A stretch of 64,000 nt of DNA, from NCBI RefSeq assembly GCF_958979055.1, contig NC_084893.1, positions 8,869,071 to 8,933,070 on the forward strand. The letters run 5' to 3'. Source of the DNA: Alnus glutinosa (Eukaryota; Streptophyta; Magnoliopsida; Fagales; Betulaceae). The first letter of the stretch is position 1; the number at the start of each line of letters is the position of its first letter. The notes beneath the pieces are model-generated. The model did not search any database and was not told where the DNA came from. It saw only the letters and a program-made list of their open reading frames with translations. Made by a program: the position numbers and the translations under genes. Positions 9,278-21,766 of the stretch are shown here, piece by piece.

Positions 9278-11624
9278 CACTATAAAAAAAAAAAAAAAAA
9301 AAAAAAACAGGTGTTTTGAGCTATTTTTTTTAGAGCCGTTTTAAAGCCTTAAAACGGCTCTAAATGTTTTGAGCCTTTTTTTTTTTTAGCCGTTTTCAAA
9401 ATGACTCAACATATCGCGTATTAAAGTCTCGGTTTAAGCTGTTTTGGACTAAAACAACTCTAATTTGAGCCGTTTTAATAAAAACGGCTCAAACCGGTTT
9501 GAACCGCTTTTTAAAACGGTTTCAATTATTTAGAATCTTTTTGGTAAAAACGGCTCAAATAGGTTTGAGCCACTTTGGTAAAAATGGTTCAAACCGGTTT
9601 GAGCCGTTTTGGACCAAAATGATTCTAAATAATTGAAGTTGTTTTAAGGACCCTAAAACGGCTCTAATTTTATTTTATTTTTTTAAAAAAAAAAACCATT
9701 AATTTTTTTAGAGCCGTTTTAGGGTCCCTAAAACGACTTTAAATAAAAAATTTTACAAAAAAAAATAAATAATAATTTGGAGTCATTTTAAGGACTTTAA
9801 AACGACTCTAAATAAAATGAAATGAAAAAAAAATATATCAAAACCCCTTTTCAATACACTATATACATCCGATCAAGAATCCCTTTAGCCAAGAACAACA
9901 CCAATGAGCTGGACTAAATGGCTACAACCACAAGCAGTCTAGCAACAAAGTTACAAAACACCACATAAACAAAACTCTGCTATGGCCAAACACAACAACA
10001 AACAAATTCAGTCTCTCCTTCTCCGTCTCACCCTCTCTCAGACTCTCTTCTCTCTATCTCTCAGTCTCACCCTCTCTCAAACTCTCTATTTTCATCTCTC
10101 TGGGTTTGGGTAAGAAAAGGAGAAACAAGAAGAAAAAGAAAAAGAAAGAAGAGAGAAAGGAGTTGCGTGGGGCAGTGGCTAGTGGGTACATTTTATAAGA
10201 GAAAAATAAAAATAAAAAAATGTTTGAAAAATTTTGAACAAAAAGATGAGGGGGCGCGCGGGACATGAAAAGAAATAAAAAATGTTTGAAAAATTTTGAA
10301 CAAGAAGATGAGGGGGGCGTGCGGGACACGAAATTTTTGTGTCCCGCGCGCCTCCTCAAAACGACTTGGAGTCGTTTTGGGTGAAAACGACTCCTAATTG
10401 GAGTCGTTTTCGCCTAAAAGAGCTCCAACGAAAATAATCTTAAAAAAAAAAAAAAAAAAAAACTAAAAAAATATATTGTTTAAAAAACAAATTAAAGAAA
10501 AAAAGGAAAACAAATTTAAAACAAATTTTTGTTTAAAAAAAACTGAAAATTATGAAAAAAAAAAATTAAATAAACAAACGAAAAAAAAAAAAATTAAAAC
10601 CAGTTTTTATTTATTTATTTTTTCTATAATTTTTTGTTATCTTATTTTTTTTTTAATTTTAATAATTTTATGAAGGGTATCTTTTGTTATTAGGGGAAAC
10701 ATTGACATTTTTTAATAATTTGAGGAGGGACATTGACACAATTGATAGTACCATGATCGATCACATAAATCGTACCACGATCCATCACATGATCGTACCA
10801 CGATCGATCCAATAGATCGTACCACAATCGTGGTACGATTTATGTGATCGATCGTGGTACGATCTATGTGACCGATACTAGTACAATCATGTGATCGATC
10901 GTGGTACAATCATGTGATCGATCGTGGTACAATCTATGTGATGGAACATGGTATGATCTATGTGATCGATCGTGGTACGATCTATGTGATGGAACGTGGT
11001 ACGATCATTATTATCGATTGTGGTAAGATTTAGGTGATCAATCGTAGAACGATCCATGTGATCGATCGTGGTACCATCAATGTGATCGATCATGGTACGA
11101 TCTATGTGATGGAACGTGGTACGATCAATGTGATCGATTGTGGTATGATCTATGTGATCGATCATGGTACCATCATGTGATCGATCGTGGTGCCATCTAT
11201 GTGATCGATCGTGATACAATCAATGTGATTGATCGTGGTACGATCTATGTGAGACTCTTTTTCTTTTCTTTTTTTGGTTTAAACGGTTGCAATTAGAGCT
11301 GTTTTGATCAAAATGGCTTTATTTCGAACCGTTTTTGTAAAAACGGCTTAAATTAGAGTCGCTTTAAAAACGGCTCTAATTGCAACCGTTTTAACGAAGA
11401 GCCGTTTTCACTAAAATGGCTCAAAATTATTTAGAGCTGTTTTTAAAAAAGCGACTCTAATTAGAGCTGTTTTTATTAAAACGGCTCAAATTAGAGCCGT
11501 TTTAACTAAAATGGCTTTAATTAGAGTCGCTTTTTTAAAACGGCTATAATTGGAGCAGTTTTAATTAAAAACGGCTATAACAAAAATGGCTCAAAAAGCC
11601 TTTTTTTTTTTTTTTTTTGTAGTG
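9278..11624. mobile_element. Non-autonomous CACTA (En/Spm) transposon, 2347 bp
   Basis: It starts cactataaaaaa and ends ttttttgtagtg, the CACTA terminal inverted repeat, and is flanked by the 3-bp target duplication att (9275-9277 and 11625-11627). Both subterminal regions (about 9300-9800 and 11270-11600) are packed with the motif aaaacggctc in both orientations, as expected of CACTA subterminal transposase-binding repeats. No transposase-like protein was recognised inside, so it would depend on a partner element. The middle carries a tandem 64-bp duplication (about 10205-10340) and a minisatellite. Confidence 0.9.
10736..11255. repeat. Minisatellite of gatcgatcgtggtacgatc units inside the CACTA element
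   Basis: About 20 diverged units of roughly 24-26 bp, built on (g)tgatcgatcgtggtacgatctat. The first three or four units (to about 10828) run in the opposite orientation to the rest, the axis being accacaatcgtggtacgat. Units are themselves near-palindromic (gatcgatc; gtggtac). It yields an artefactual His/Asp/Thr-rich frame on the minus strand. Confidence 0.9.
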
Positions 11625-11627
11625 ATT

Positions 11628-12246
11628 TGATGAGTGATGGCTGATTTTTCTCCTCCCATCAAGAAGAAAAATCAGCACATTATCAAGATAGATGATTCCC
11701 ATGGTCTGCCTGATCTGTCATGATCAAATGCAGTTGAAATAAGTCATATTTACTAATGTAGGCCCGTAGTTGTCGGAAAACAACAAGGCAAAGCTGGATA
11801 TTACGGTACTTAAAAGAATTGACAACATCCCAAGATCCTTTTTAGCCTAGCTCGATCTAACCAACACAAGCCTATATTGGCCTCATCCAAAGCTTAGACA
11901 AGTAGTCACAAGTGTTTCCCATGGATGTCGTAGTTAGTGGCGCCGGCCGTAACGGAGTCAGGTTTTATAACTTCTTGGGGTGAAACTTTGCTGATGCAGT
12001 TGATCGCGTCTCGGCAACCAACCCAGGAAATCTGTAAAGAAAAATGAAAGTATGCACTAAGGACCTTGCCTCACTATGATACTTAAGTGTGTGTATATAT
12101 ATATATAGAGAGAGAGAGTGAATGTTTCCCTGCCTATGCACCTTGGGAGTTATGTTGACGAGTATCTCAAATAAATCCCCAATGAGTCCCAAACTCCCAT
12201 TCTATTATGAACGCTTGCCCTTTGTCCAGAATAACAGGGCAACGAG
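11628..12246. other. Intergenic, no gene supported
   Basis: Contains a TA/GA microsatellite at 12094-12119. A minus-strand stretch near 11965-12035 has an acceptor-like start but no partner exon and no family signature. Confidence 0.5.
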
Positions 12247-12545
12247 TAGGGGTGTGTGCAAGCGGTGTGGTTACTAACCGTTAATAACCACATAATCGTT
12301 TTAGGTCGATTGTGGTTAGTGATTTTAGAGATAGGCAAAATCGGTTAATAACCATTGACTGGTTTATAAATTATTATTATTGTTACTGTTCTTAATATAT
12401 ACATGAGTATGCATTAACCGTATCTACTTACATTAAAACTGATATCCGGATATGCGGTTAATGTGTTTTGATAACCGCATCCGCATGCGGTTATGCGAAT
12501 AGTGGTTAGTTAAGATTAATAACTGTCCGCTTGTACAGGAGCCTA
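12247..12545. mobile_element. Degenerate hAT-like MITE (TAGGGGTGTGCAAGCGG type)
   Basis: It begins taggggtgtgtgcaagcggt, and the far end reads ccgcttgtacaggagccta, an imperfect inverted match. The interior repeats 'ggttaataaccg' blocks. The 8-bp flanks (gcaacgag and aatttagt) do not match, so an old or rearranged copy is likely. Confidence 0.5.
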
Positions 12546-14254
12546 AATTTAGTTATAAGAGACTAAAATGGGTGTCAGCATGTGCAATGCACATGCACCA
12601 CAGTGGTGCATTGGGTGCATGAGCGGAAGCGGGGAACCGACAAGGGTGGTAAAGAGGCGCGTTGATGGACGAGGTGGTGGGAGTCCGATAAATCTAACAT
12701 CCAATACCAAAACAAAAAAGCATAAAAACTAAAGAACAAAGAAAAAACAGGAACACCGTGAACAAGAAGAACTTATTAGGAAGCGGAGAAGTGGGGGGCA
12801 AGGCGGGAGAGAGAGGTGCAATTATAAGTTTTACTATTCCTCTTACAATTAAGTAGTTAATCATTGCCCAAAAGTTATAAGTTTGTAAGTCCAACTTATA
12901 CTGTACTCTCTCTTCACTCTTGCATATGTGGTTCTCGAGTAATGTTACAACGAGGACTAGAGTTTTTCTCATGTCCCTCCAAATGTAATGTGATTTTTAA
13001 AATCACTATTAAATTTGAGATAATCATTATTAAATTTTGATATAATAGTAATTTTAAAAACCACATGATATTTCAAATGACACAAAGAATTTTAGTCCTC
13101 CTTCTAGAATTACTAAGCGGTTCTCTATTGCTATGATATAATACTTTTTATTTTTCTTTTTCTTTTTTTTTTTTTCCTTTTTTTGTGTAATAGCTGCTAT
13201 GATATAATACTTGCTTAGGGGCAAAAAAAAAAAAAAAAAAAGGATTGTAAAATAGATTTTGCACAAAGAAGGTAAGCAAAGAACTTTGAAAGCAATATGA
13301 ATATTATTAACAACTACTTATCACCCTGCAAAAGAGGAAGAAACGACCCCAAGTCTTTTAAGCATATATTGCCATCCGATTGATTGACTATAGTTAAAAA
13401 AAAAAAAAACAAACAAACAAACAAAAAAATAGTTTTAAAAGAATCATTTCGTTTAGAACAACAAAATAAAATTGGGTTTGAGGAAAACAAAATGTGTAAG
13501 CCACACTAAAATTTCGAATCCTACAAAAAGCAATTGATGACAGACTTAAAACTGGATAAAGACTATGGAAGGCAAATGAAGATTAATATCCAGAACAAAT
13601 TTATTTACTCTAATTGGTCTCCAGAACTAATGGCTCTCAACTTCCACTTACAAGCTGAATGGTAATAGAAAATGCAAAGTGCAATATATCATTTTCTTAA
13701 CGTTTCTTTCACAATTCATACTACCTCTATGATGTTCGCCTCTTATGCCACATCACAGTTGATACATCCACATTAGATTTTCGAAATCGATGGCAAAGGT
13801 GAGGCACTATAATGGATCATCAAAAAACAAAGTAATAAAAAGATTCAACGAAATGGATTGGAAATAATTCGACTCGATGGAGTTGATCATTTTCTTTACC
13901 TGGACCAACATAGTTTATATGTGGGTTCAACATTTCTCTAGCTTTATTCCACAAAGATTATCGAGAATATGGTTAGTTCAGAGCGTATATAAAACTATCA
14001 AAACTTCAGCAGCACACGAATGAGCAGAACAATCTGAAATAAATCATTATGCTACATGTTTGGTCATCCCTGAAAGTGTAACCAGATTCATTCATCTGAT
14101 CATCTCCAAGGCAGTAGAAGGAACATAGTTGCAAAATAGGAAAGTCATTGAAGATAGAGATACACTCCATTCCAAAAATAACTACCAATAAAGAACCTAC
14201 AGCATCTTAGTTCAGTAGAAAATATGAGACCAGTATACAGCCCTACATCCAGCC
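12546..14254. other. Intergenic and TOM5 3' flank
   Basis: AT-rich with long A and T runs (13140-13250, 13395-13430). No protein-coding region recognised. The part next to 14255 should hold the 3' UTR of TOM5, which is transcribed on the minus strand. Confidence 0.5.
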
Positions 14255-16714
14255 TCATATTGCCATAAGATCACCATAATTCCGCATCAGGACAATTGAT
14301 CCTGCAAAGAGCCCAACAGCACGCAGCAATTTCTGCAAAGAAAGAAAAAACAGATTCCATTTATAAACAATGTATTACCAAATAAATAGATTATGCATTG
14401 AACATACCACTTGACAATATACAAAATAATGTATGATCATGAAATGATACTAAACTGCAAATAAAACAAAAACCATGGCAGTTTTTGTTTGCAGGGATAT
14501 GGGAGTGGGATTCATGCCATCTATTCCCACATTTGGGAAATGACAATGGTGAATTCATTCCCTTTCACTCGGTAAACTGAATCCTTCAAAAAAGGCAAAA
14601 CCATTCTCGTAAAGGGTTAAGGAAATGCAATTCCTATTCCCACTAGAAACAAAAAATAATAATCTCTCCTGCTCTGAACTTTCTCTATATTTTAATCTCT
14701 CTCATACCACCATGACCACCCTCTGTTGGCCTTTAACCCCCTGCCACCATTCCTCCACTACCACCAAAAGCTCCCACTAGCACTAACCTTTGCTTCACCA
14801 TCTCTCCATCACCACAACCTCTATTCCCTTTGTCTCTCTCATTTCCCTAAATCAATTGCATCGCCCTTCCAGTTCCATCACCAGTGGCCAGTGGGATACC
14901 AAATCATCAGATTTCCATTCATAAACCACTCATCCCCCATTCCTTAGAACCACCAATCCAGTCTAGGTCTAACCAAATGGAGGATTGGCAATCAATCTTT
15001 TTGAACAAGGATGGCACCTCCTCGTTCCAAATTCTTGTTCCCATCAACCAAACAGAGTAACAGTTAAACTATATTCTAATGGGGTAAACATGTCATCTAA
15101 AGCATTATTACGCAATAGGCACTATGGACCAAGTTTTCGGTTTCAACTGGTTCTCTGAAAACCAATGGCTGAAGAATGAGAATTATAGAAGTATTAGCGT
15201 CTGTGAAATTTCTATTACACTATACCAACATAGAAGCAAATTACTAACTCCATTCTCACTGCCATTTATCAATCATCCCTGCCTCTCAGGCGTCTTCTCA
15301 ATTTTAACAAGCAAGGATATTACTTATCAGTTGCATTACTTATGATCCCTACTACTATAAAAAGCCATGATGAAACCAAACCCTTTATGCTTCATTTCCA
15401 ACACCTGAAATAACGCACAGATTCTTAAGTAGGGAAAAAGCAAATACGACCAGGTTGGCGACAAGGCACCAGTAAACCAAACAAAGTTCTCGACACTTCA
15501 CAGAATAATGTCCAGGAACCAGCTGAACAAGTGAACTAGTTTAAAATATATAATGAAAAGGATCCAAGGTTTTGCTGCAAGATTCTGTTCTCTTTAAAAA
15601 TGCACTAAAGAAACAATGATGCCTTTATCTTAGAAAACAATCATTTCTCAGATCAATAAAGGAGAAGCTTCCCACCAACTACACCATACACCATGCAACT
15701 ACTCTTTGATGGTTGCAATCCCTTAACTGTCATTATCCCAACACACCATGGAGACTTGTCCTGAACATGAACTCAGTGACTAGTGGACAAGTCATAAATT
15801 TCTATCTCTTCTTACTTCTTTACTTTTTGACTCTCTGAATATATACCATTGTAACAAAGGATGAAAAACACAGGTGAAAGAATTAGGTCTAAAGAGAAGT
15901 AAACAACAGCATCAACCAGAAGTTCATAGTCAGATTGCTCTTGCAAGACAAAACTTCATCGCTGCTTTATATAGCTCTGACACAGAAATGCTATATGAAC
16001 GTGACCAACCATTCTGTAGACTCCGTTTTGACAGGGAAAAGTTCCAGAACATGTTTCCTAGTTTTCCTACAAAGTTTCTTTGGTCCTGAATAAAAACCAG
16101 CTTCATAGAAGTTAATTTTTATATTCAATAAGCTCCCTGACAAAAATAATTTTTTCAAGTCTTAATAGAAATTTATCCAAGAAAACTTTTCCTTCAAAAC
16201 TAATGGAACCTTAGATCCTAAAGAAAAACTATAGAATGCATGAAAAAATCGAAATAAATCAATTGCTTTGAATTTCTTGAAGCTGGCGCAGTATAACAAC
16301 TCTTTGCCAACAAATTCTTAGTTAAAAAACCAACGTTACGCTATCAAAGCATAACATTACCTACTTTGATCTAACAAAGTGAGACACTCTTATTTTTGTA
16401 TAAAAAAAAAAAAAAAAAAATCTGTCTTTCACAGCAACCAATCAAAGAATAAATCCCTCGTCTCAAAAAAATAAACGAAAATACAAGACCATCAATAAAC
16501 ATGAAGAGAGAAGATCCAAAAAACACTTCGATCATCAGCAACAGAACACAGAATCTTATCACATACTAAGTAAATAATTAATCAAAAGAATTCCAAATTC
16601 AAAATTAAATTAGAGAGAAGGGGATACCATGTTGAGGGCCCACTTCTCCTCGTCATAATACTGAGATTGCGCGAAAGCTTTCAGCTTCTCAACCGAAACC
16701 ACAGAGTCAGCCAT
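14255..16714 (-). CDS. TOM5: Mitochondrial import receptor subunit TOM5
   Basis: Two coding exons: 16628-16714 (29 codons from the ATG) and 14255-14332 (25 codons plus TGA), joined in phase 0 across a 2.3-kb intron with a GT donor (gtatcc) and a tttgcag acceptor. The 54-aa product begins MADSVVSVEKLKAFAQSQYY, continues with DEEKWALNM, and exon 2 gives KLLRAVGLFAGSIVLM and RNYGDLMAI. This matches plant TOM5 in length and in the KLLRA..G.FAG...LMR.YGDLM core. TOM5 is a small tail-anchored subunit of the outer-membrane TOM translocase: an acidic, soluble N-terminus and one membrane helix (about residues 31-46). The ATG sits just after a GA-rich leader. The intron holds no gene that I recognise. 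Confidence 0.95.
14333..16627 (-). other. TOM5 intron
   Basis: A 2.3-kb intron, AT-rich. Small frames such as 14726-14947 and 15874-16089 are not supported as genes. A stretch at about 14495-15080 may be an old MITE, but I found no clean ends. Confidence 0.7.
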
Positions 16715-16859
16715 TGATTTAGGGCTAGGGTTTTTGGGTTTTGCGTCAGAGACGAGAGAAAGGGTTTTGACGCGAGAGAGAGAGAAGTGAGTGGAATTTG
16801 TTTGAAGAGTGCTTGTAGAGAGAAATTACCGATGGTAACCTTTCTTTGACATTTATTAT

Positions 16860-18528
16860 CCAAGTTTGGTCGAGGGTTATTATGTCAATCCGATATAACA
16901 AAATAGTACCGTACAAAATTCCCCCTTTTTTATTTATTTATTTTTTTATATATTCTCAGGAGGGATCCTCTCATGGTTGCAACAAAGAATAATTGGGAGT
17001 TCCAAAAATCCTACCAAAAAGAAGCTGGAATGGTAAATTTATAGATGGAGAGGAGGAAGCTTCACTAGGTACACTCAATTTTCCTCTTACCTACACTATG
17101 TCGTTTTACCTTTCCTTCTTTCTTCACTTCCTGACTTAAGCATCAGAGGCAGTTCTACCTGTACCTCTGATGAATCTCTCTGACCCCTTTGTCTTTCTCG
17201 CAGGCTAGCTTCTTCCTCCAAGTGCTTGGTGTGCAGTCATTGTAACAATAGGTAAAAATGTATAAATACATCCTCAAGGGCTCCATCATACAAACACGAA
17301 AGGCGTAGTTTCAAAATTCAAATTGAACTACCAATGGTACACGGACAAAATTTAAAGCGACACCCAGGGCCAGTTCGATTCCCAAAGGGTGAATCACCTT
17401 CTACTCTGTCTGAACGACCAGCCTATAAGACGTTTTGTTTACAAAATAATAAATACCGAGACATGAAATACAGATCTTTAATTTCCTTGCTCGATAGTTA
17501 GAATTCTCATAGACCGACTTGTATACCAACCTGCTCATGGAAATTGGGGGTTTGCTAGTGTACCCAGTTATCGAGGGCCCATAAGGCTCCTCCACCGAAG
17601 GTTCATCAGGCCCAACAACTGCGCGGCCAACAACAACCAAGCCAAGGTTACCAAGGAGCCCAAGCTCCTTGGATATTCAATGATAAGATCATGGCACAAA
17701 AATACTTGAAGGATTGGGATTACCATGCTGGGTGGCAAACACTTCAATGAAATTCTTTGGAGTCTTTCCTGATCTAAGAGAATAAAATAGCACCATTTCT
17801 TGCCCTCAGTTTGCGTGTCAAGAGCCTCCATCTCATAAGTCGACACCCTCCTGGCTATTTAACCAGCAACCTTCGCTATGTTGCCTGAAAAAAGCCTTGT
17901 CTGCCAAGTAGTCTCCTACAACTCAAGCTGGCCTAGCCATGACAGGCTAGCGAAGGGCCCATCTCCCTAGCTCAAAACATATCCTGCCTTAGGTATGGGG
18001 AACATTTGGACCATGGTAAGATATGTTATACCCAATCAACCTCTCTCACCATGTCAAGTAATTGCTGGCGAATTTCTCTAACCCTTTTGTGTTTCAGCTT
18101 GGCGTGCAATCATTGTATCAACAATTAGTAAGAAACAGAGAAAGCTAAGGAGTAAGGTTCTTTATATTGTCAAGTCAAACAAATAGTCAGATAGAAAATA
18201 TGGGAATGCTTTTTCCAATGATTGAAAGGTGGCCTATTTTGGCACATTGCGAGCGTAGAAGATAACACTTTTGTGAACTTTTCTTGCCTTCTAGGTTGAA
18301 GAGACATAAATGAAACTCCCTTTAAGCAATGAGCAAAATTAACTATATATTACAAACTCCATTTATGAAAAATTGAAATCCTAAGAAGCCCTAAATACTA
18401 TTTTAAGGAAGAAGGGATTAACAAAAAAATGAACGAAAAAAAAATGAACACAAAGATAGGTTATGATCACTAATCACTTGTGTGCTTGGTTTTAGTGTAC
18501 TTTCAATTAAGACTTAGAGGTGTTCAGA
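16860..18528. other. Repeat-derived sequence, family unclear
   Basis: Two related blocks, near 17153-17260 and 18035-18130 (both with a cttggtgtgcagtcattgta-like core), suggest parts of one repeat, possibly LTR-derived. Short minus-strand frames at 17401-17846 have no recognisable domain. No host gene is supported. Confidence 0.35.
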
Positions 18529-19584
18529 TGTTAGTTTATGATTGGCTGCATTCTGTTGGACAAAATCACTTATATGTAATGTTGCTTTTTAATCAGAGAT
18601 GTTGTTTATATTCAAAATCTACATGTTGGTTATGTCCTTCAAGAAGATTCTGTGCGGATTTCAAGACAGTGAAGTCAGATCCCTTGCATTCGTCCGGACG
18701 TCCCTGTTAACAGTCTAAACTCTCATCAGTCAAGCAACATACATCTGGACGACGTGGTTTTTCGTCCGAACTCCCATCAGTGTCCAAAAGCTTCGAATTG
18801 TTCAAGGTTGCATACGTTCGGACGTCCCAACAACACGTCTGGACGTCATTCAATGTTCGACAAGTAAAAGGATTTCCTTCACAGACACAGATATGGGAAG
18901 ACAACTACAATCGTCCGAACGCTATCCTTAATAAGGCAAGACGTGGAGCAGATTTGCAACCATCCGAGCGTCAGGTTTACACCGTCTGGAAGCCAGTCCT
19001 TATTATGGAAATTGCGTACAGCAAAAGTGCAACTGTCCGGAAGTTAGGGCAACACCATTCGAACGCGACCCTATTCAGGAAAGAATATCAAAGTTTTGGA
19101 AAGCCGGTTGCACAGTTGGCCGTCTGAACACTCTCAGCTACCATCCAGACGCCGCCTAGAGAAAATCGATTCAAACTCAATTAGGTCTTCTGTAGCCTAT
19201 AAATATAGGCCTTTAGGCATGTAATTTGTAAGAATTCGGTATTGAATTCCTTAGAGCTTAGAGAATATAATTTAGGAGTTACTGTGCTGGCCAGTTTGCT
19301 CTCAAGCCGTTGCCGAAGTGCTGTTACTATGCCCATGTTGAATTCTATCTTAGGGAAGAGCCATAAGGTAAATAATTCCATTGAAGAATCATTCAAGTAG
19401 GTGACTCTTGCTTTGTCTTCTGAATAGTGGATATCCTGGGTTTGGCTGTCCTGGAGTAGTTTTTCTTTTAATTGAGTTTTCACTTTGTTAACAAAATATT
19501 TGTGTCATTTAAATTCCACATTTACAATATTTTGTTACACGTTGCACACGCACACGGTTAAATTAGAAGTCACTTTATTTTTCA
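18529..19584 (+). mobile_element. LTR of a copia-like element (GTCCGGAC family), copy 1
   Basis: Starts TGTTAGTTTATG and ends ATTTTTCA. A TATA box lies in agcctataaatatagg (19194-19211), followed by a conserved R/U5 stretch (aattcggtattgaattcc). The U3 part is dotted with gtccgaac/gtccggac motifs. It aligns with 20725-21766 (opposite strand) and 63158-64000. No internal region is attached on this side and the flanking 5-mers differ. A fossil. Confidence 0.72.
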
Positions 19585-19937
19585 TGTATAATAAAAAATT
19601 TTGATAATTAATTGCTTACATTTGTTTTGAATTGATGAAAGTTGCAATTGCTATAAAAATAGAATATAGTAGATAAATATTTCATTATTCAAAAAAGAAA
19701 GAAAAGGGGTTCATATATCCACAACATATGTTGTTAAGCTGAAATTTGATTAATTTATTATTTATTGAGTGACTTGTACACAATTTTGATTGCTAGCATC
19801 CAACTGGTTGACAAAAAAAAAAAAAAATTTAAGGCAAACTTAACTATAATGGTAAAAATAAAATAAAATAAAATAAAATCACTTTTCAAAGGTAATACAT
19901 ACATTACCAATTTTCCTTCTTTTTTCTCTTTATAGGA

Positions 19938-19939
<2 letters not shown>

Positions 19940-19969
<30 letters not shown>
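19940..19969. repeat. (TA)n microsatellite
   Basis: About 28 bp of alternating TA immediately before the LTR-like element that starts at 19970. Confidence 0.9.
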
Positions 19970-19971
<2 letters not shown>

Positions 19972-20519
19972 TTAGAACAGATTCCGGTTTGGTGACATGT
20001 CAAGTTGTAATCTGCCTCGGCCTTCACAAATCTGCAAAAAAAAAACTGCGTTCAGGGGAGCCTGACAACCCTACTCCGATGCTTAAATCAGAAAATCGCT
20101 TGATAGTGAGAGCAATTAGCAATTAGGTCATACCTGTGCATTAATGGGGAATTTATAGGCAAAGTGGTGAGGGTAGTGCCTCTTTTCATTGGGCCACTTG
20201 TAGTTGAATTCAAATACCTCGCATGTGGTAGAGTTCGACTCGGACTTGAAGTCTTGCTCAGGGAGTTTTCTTCCCATATACTTCGCTCTTTCGACGCATG
20301 TATATCTTCCGCATATCTCGACATTTTGGTGTTTTGGCATAACTGCCCTACTTCGGATGTGTTGGGCTTGGATTTGGCCCAACTCAGCAGGTTGACATTT
20401 TGGACTGCTGGGCCTAGACATTGACTGGCCCAGTTCATTTGATTCATATCTTCCACATTGCTGGGCTTGGGAAATCTTGGTCTCAGCCCATTAGCTGTAG
20501 GTCAGGATATTTCCCAACA
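19970..20519 (-). mobile_element. Probable solo LTR, 550 bp
   Basis: Read on the minus strand it starts TGTTGGGAAATATCC and ends TCTGTTCTAACA. It has a TATA box (gcctataaattcccc) near 20150-20165 and repeated 'ttgggcc' segments. No matching 5-bp duplication is visible; the left flank is a TA microsatellite that may have changed. Family not determined. A fossil. Confidence 0.55.
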
Positions 20520-20724
20520 ATGAGGATTATCAATTTGCTAAAGACAAGCAACTAAGTTGGAGTGGTGCTGCTTCCATTCTATTATTGACTATTATTAATA
20601 TATTAAAGACAAGTAATTATGTTGGTATGTTTGATGTGTGCATTATGGTCCATGTTGCTCTCATGCATGCGTATTTAGTAGACATGCTTGGTTGCTCATT
20701 GCTAAAGCAATAATTCAACCTTTT

Positions 20725-21766
20725 TGAAAAATAATAAGACTCCTAATTTATCGTGTATGTGTAATCAATATGTGATAAAATATCTAAATGCGGAATTTAA
20801 AGAAGATAGATATTTTATTAACAAAGTGAAAACTCAATTAAGAGAAAAACCACTCAAAGGCAGCTAAACCTAGGAATTCTACTATTCAGAAGACAGCTAA
20901 TAACAAAGCAGTAACACTCACATATCCCGATGCAGCGATCGTACCTTGTACTCTGATGTGTACTTATACACGAACGCTTCCCAACCATGTTTCCTACCTG
21001 AAGGGGTCTTCAATGGATTCCTTTAGCTTAGGGCTTCTCCCTAAGCTAGACTTCACACGAACAAGAACCACACACCGGGCAACTCTTAGAGAGCTATCAG
21101 ATTTACACAATTTCTACGTAAACACCTTCTCTAAGCTCTAGAGAATTCAATACCGAATTCTGTAAATAATGCATGCCTAAAGACCTCTATTTATAGGCTA
21201 AGAAAACCTAAATCGAGTCTGATTCTGATTTCTCTAGGCGGCGTCCGAATGGAGGCAAATAGCGTCCGGACAGTGAACTATGCAACCTCATTTCCATAAC
21301 GCGCTTCACACGTTTCCATATTAAAGCCGTGTCAGGACGGTGTTGCCCTAGCATTCGGACGGTTGCAAGCTGTCTTTCCGGATCCGTGTCTGTAAAGGAA
21401 ATCTGGATTCTTCTCGAAAACTGAAGGGCGTCCAGACGTGTTGCCTTGACGTCTGAACGGATACACGTTGAGCTGTCAGAATCTTCTAGACACATGAGGG
21501 CGTCCAAACACTTCACTGGCCCGTCCGAACTGAAACAAAGGATTCGACTTTTGCTGACTTGTCAACTTCGTAGAATCATCCTGCAACTCTGAAATTGCCT
21601 TCTTGAAGCTTGTGACACTGAAACTTGTCATAATAAGGCTATTTCCATATTAGAGAAATAAACTCTGAATATTGGAAGACTTCTGAAATAATACGGTATC
21701 CCTATTAAGACAGCATCATGACATGATAGTGATTTTGTCAACAAAATGAAGTCAATAAAACTAACA
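20725..21766 (-). mobile_element. LTR of the GTCCGGAC copia-like family, copy 2
   Basis: On the minus strand it starts TGTTAGTTTTATTGAC and ends ATTTTTCA, with a TATA box in gcctataaatagagg (near 21190-21200). Immediately before its start lies a polypurine tract (aaatggggagtt, 21767-21778 complement), so it is a 3' LTR joined to internal sequence at higher coordinates. It is inverted relative to copy 1. Confidence 0.75.

Noticed and set aside
10054-11219. Minus-strand frames of 101, 65 and 110 aa, the last with His/Asp/Thr repeats
   Set aside because: They are translations of the CACTA subterminal text and of the GATC minisatellite; the repeats follow the DNA period, not a protein fold.
10736-11255. 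CRISPR-like look of regularly repeated short units
   Set aside because: There are no unique spacers, the units are contiguous and diverged, and the context is a plant transposon.
11965-12192. Possible last exon (FPGLVAETRSTASAKFHPKKL) on the minus strand
   Set aside because: An acceptor-like site is present, but no upstream exon and no recognisable family.
14726-14947. 73-aa plus-strand frame
   Set aside because: Lies inside the TOM5 intron, is Pro/His/Ser-rich and has no homology that I recognise.
17401-17846. Two overlapping minus-strand frames
   Set aside because: No domain; the surrounding blocks look like degenerate repeat sequence.
18480-19127. Plus-strand frames of 76 and 115 aa
   Set aside because: They fall in the U3 of an LTR and change completely in the sister copies at 20725 and 63158.
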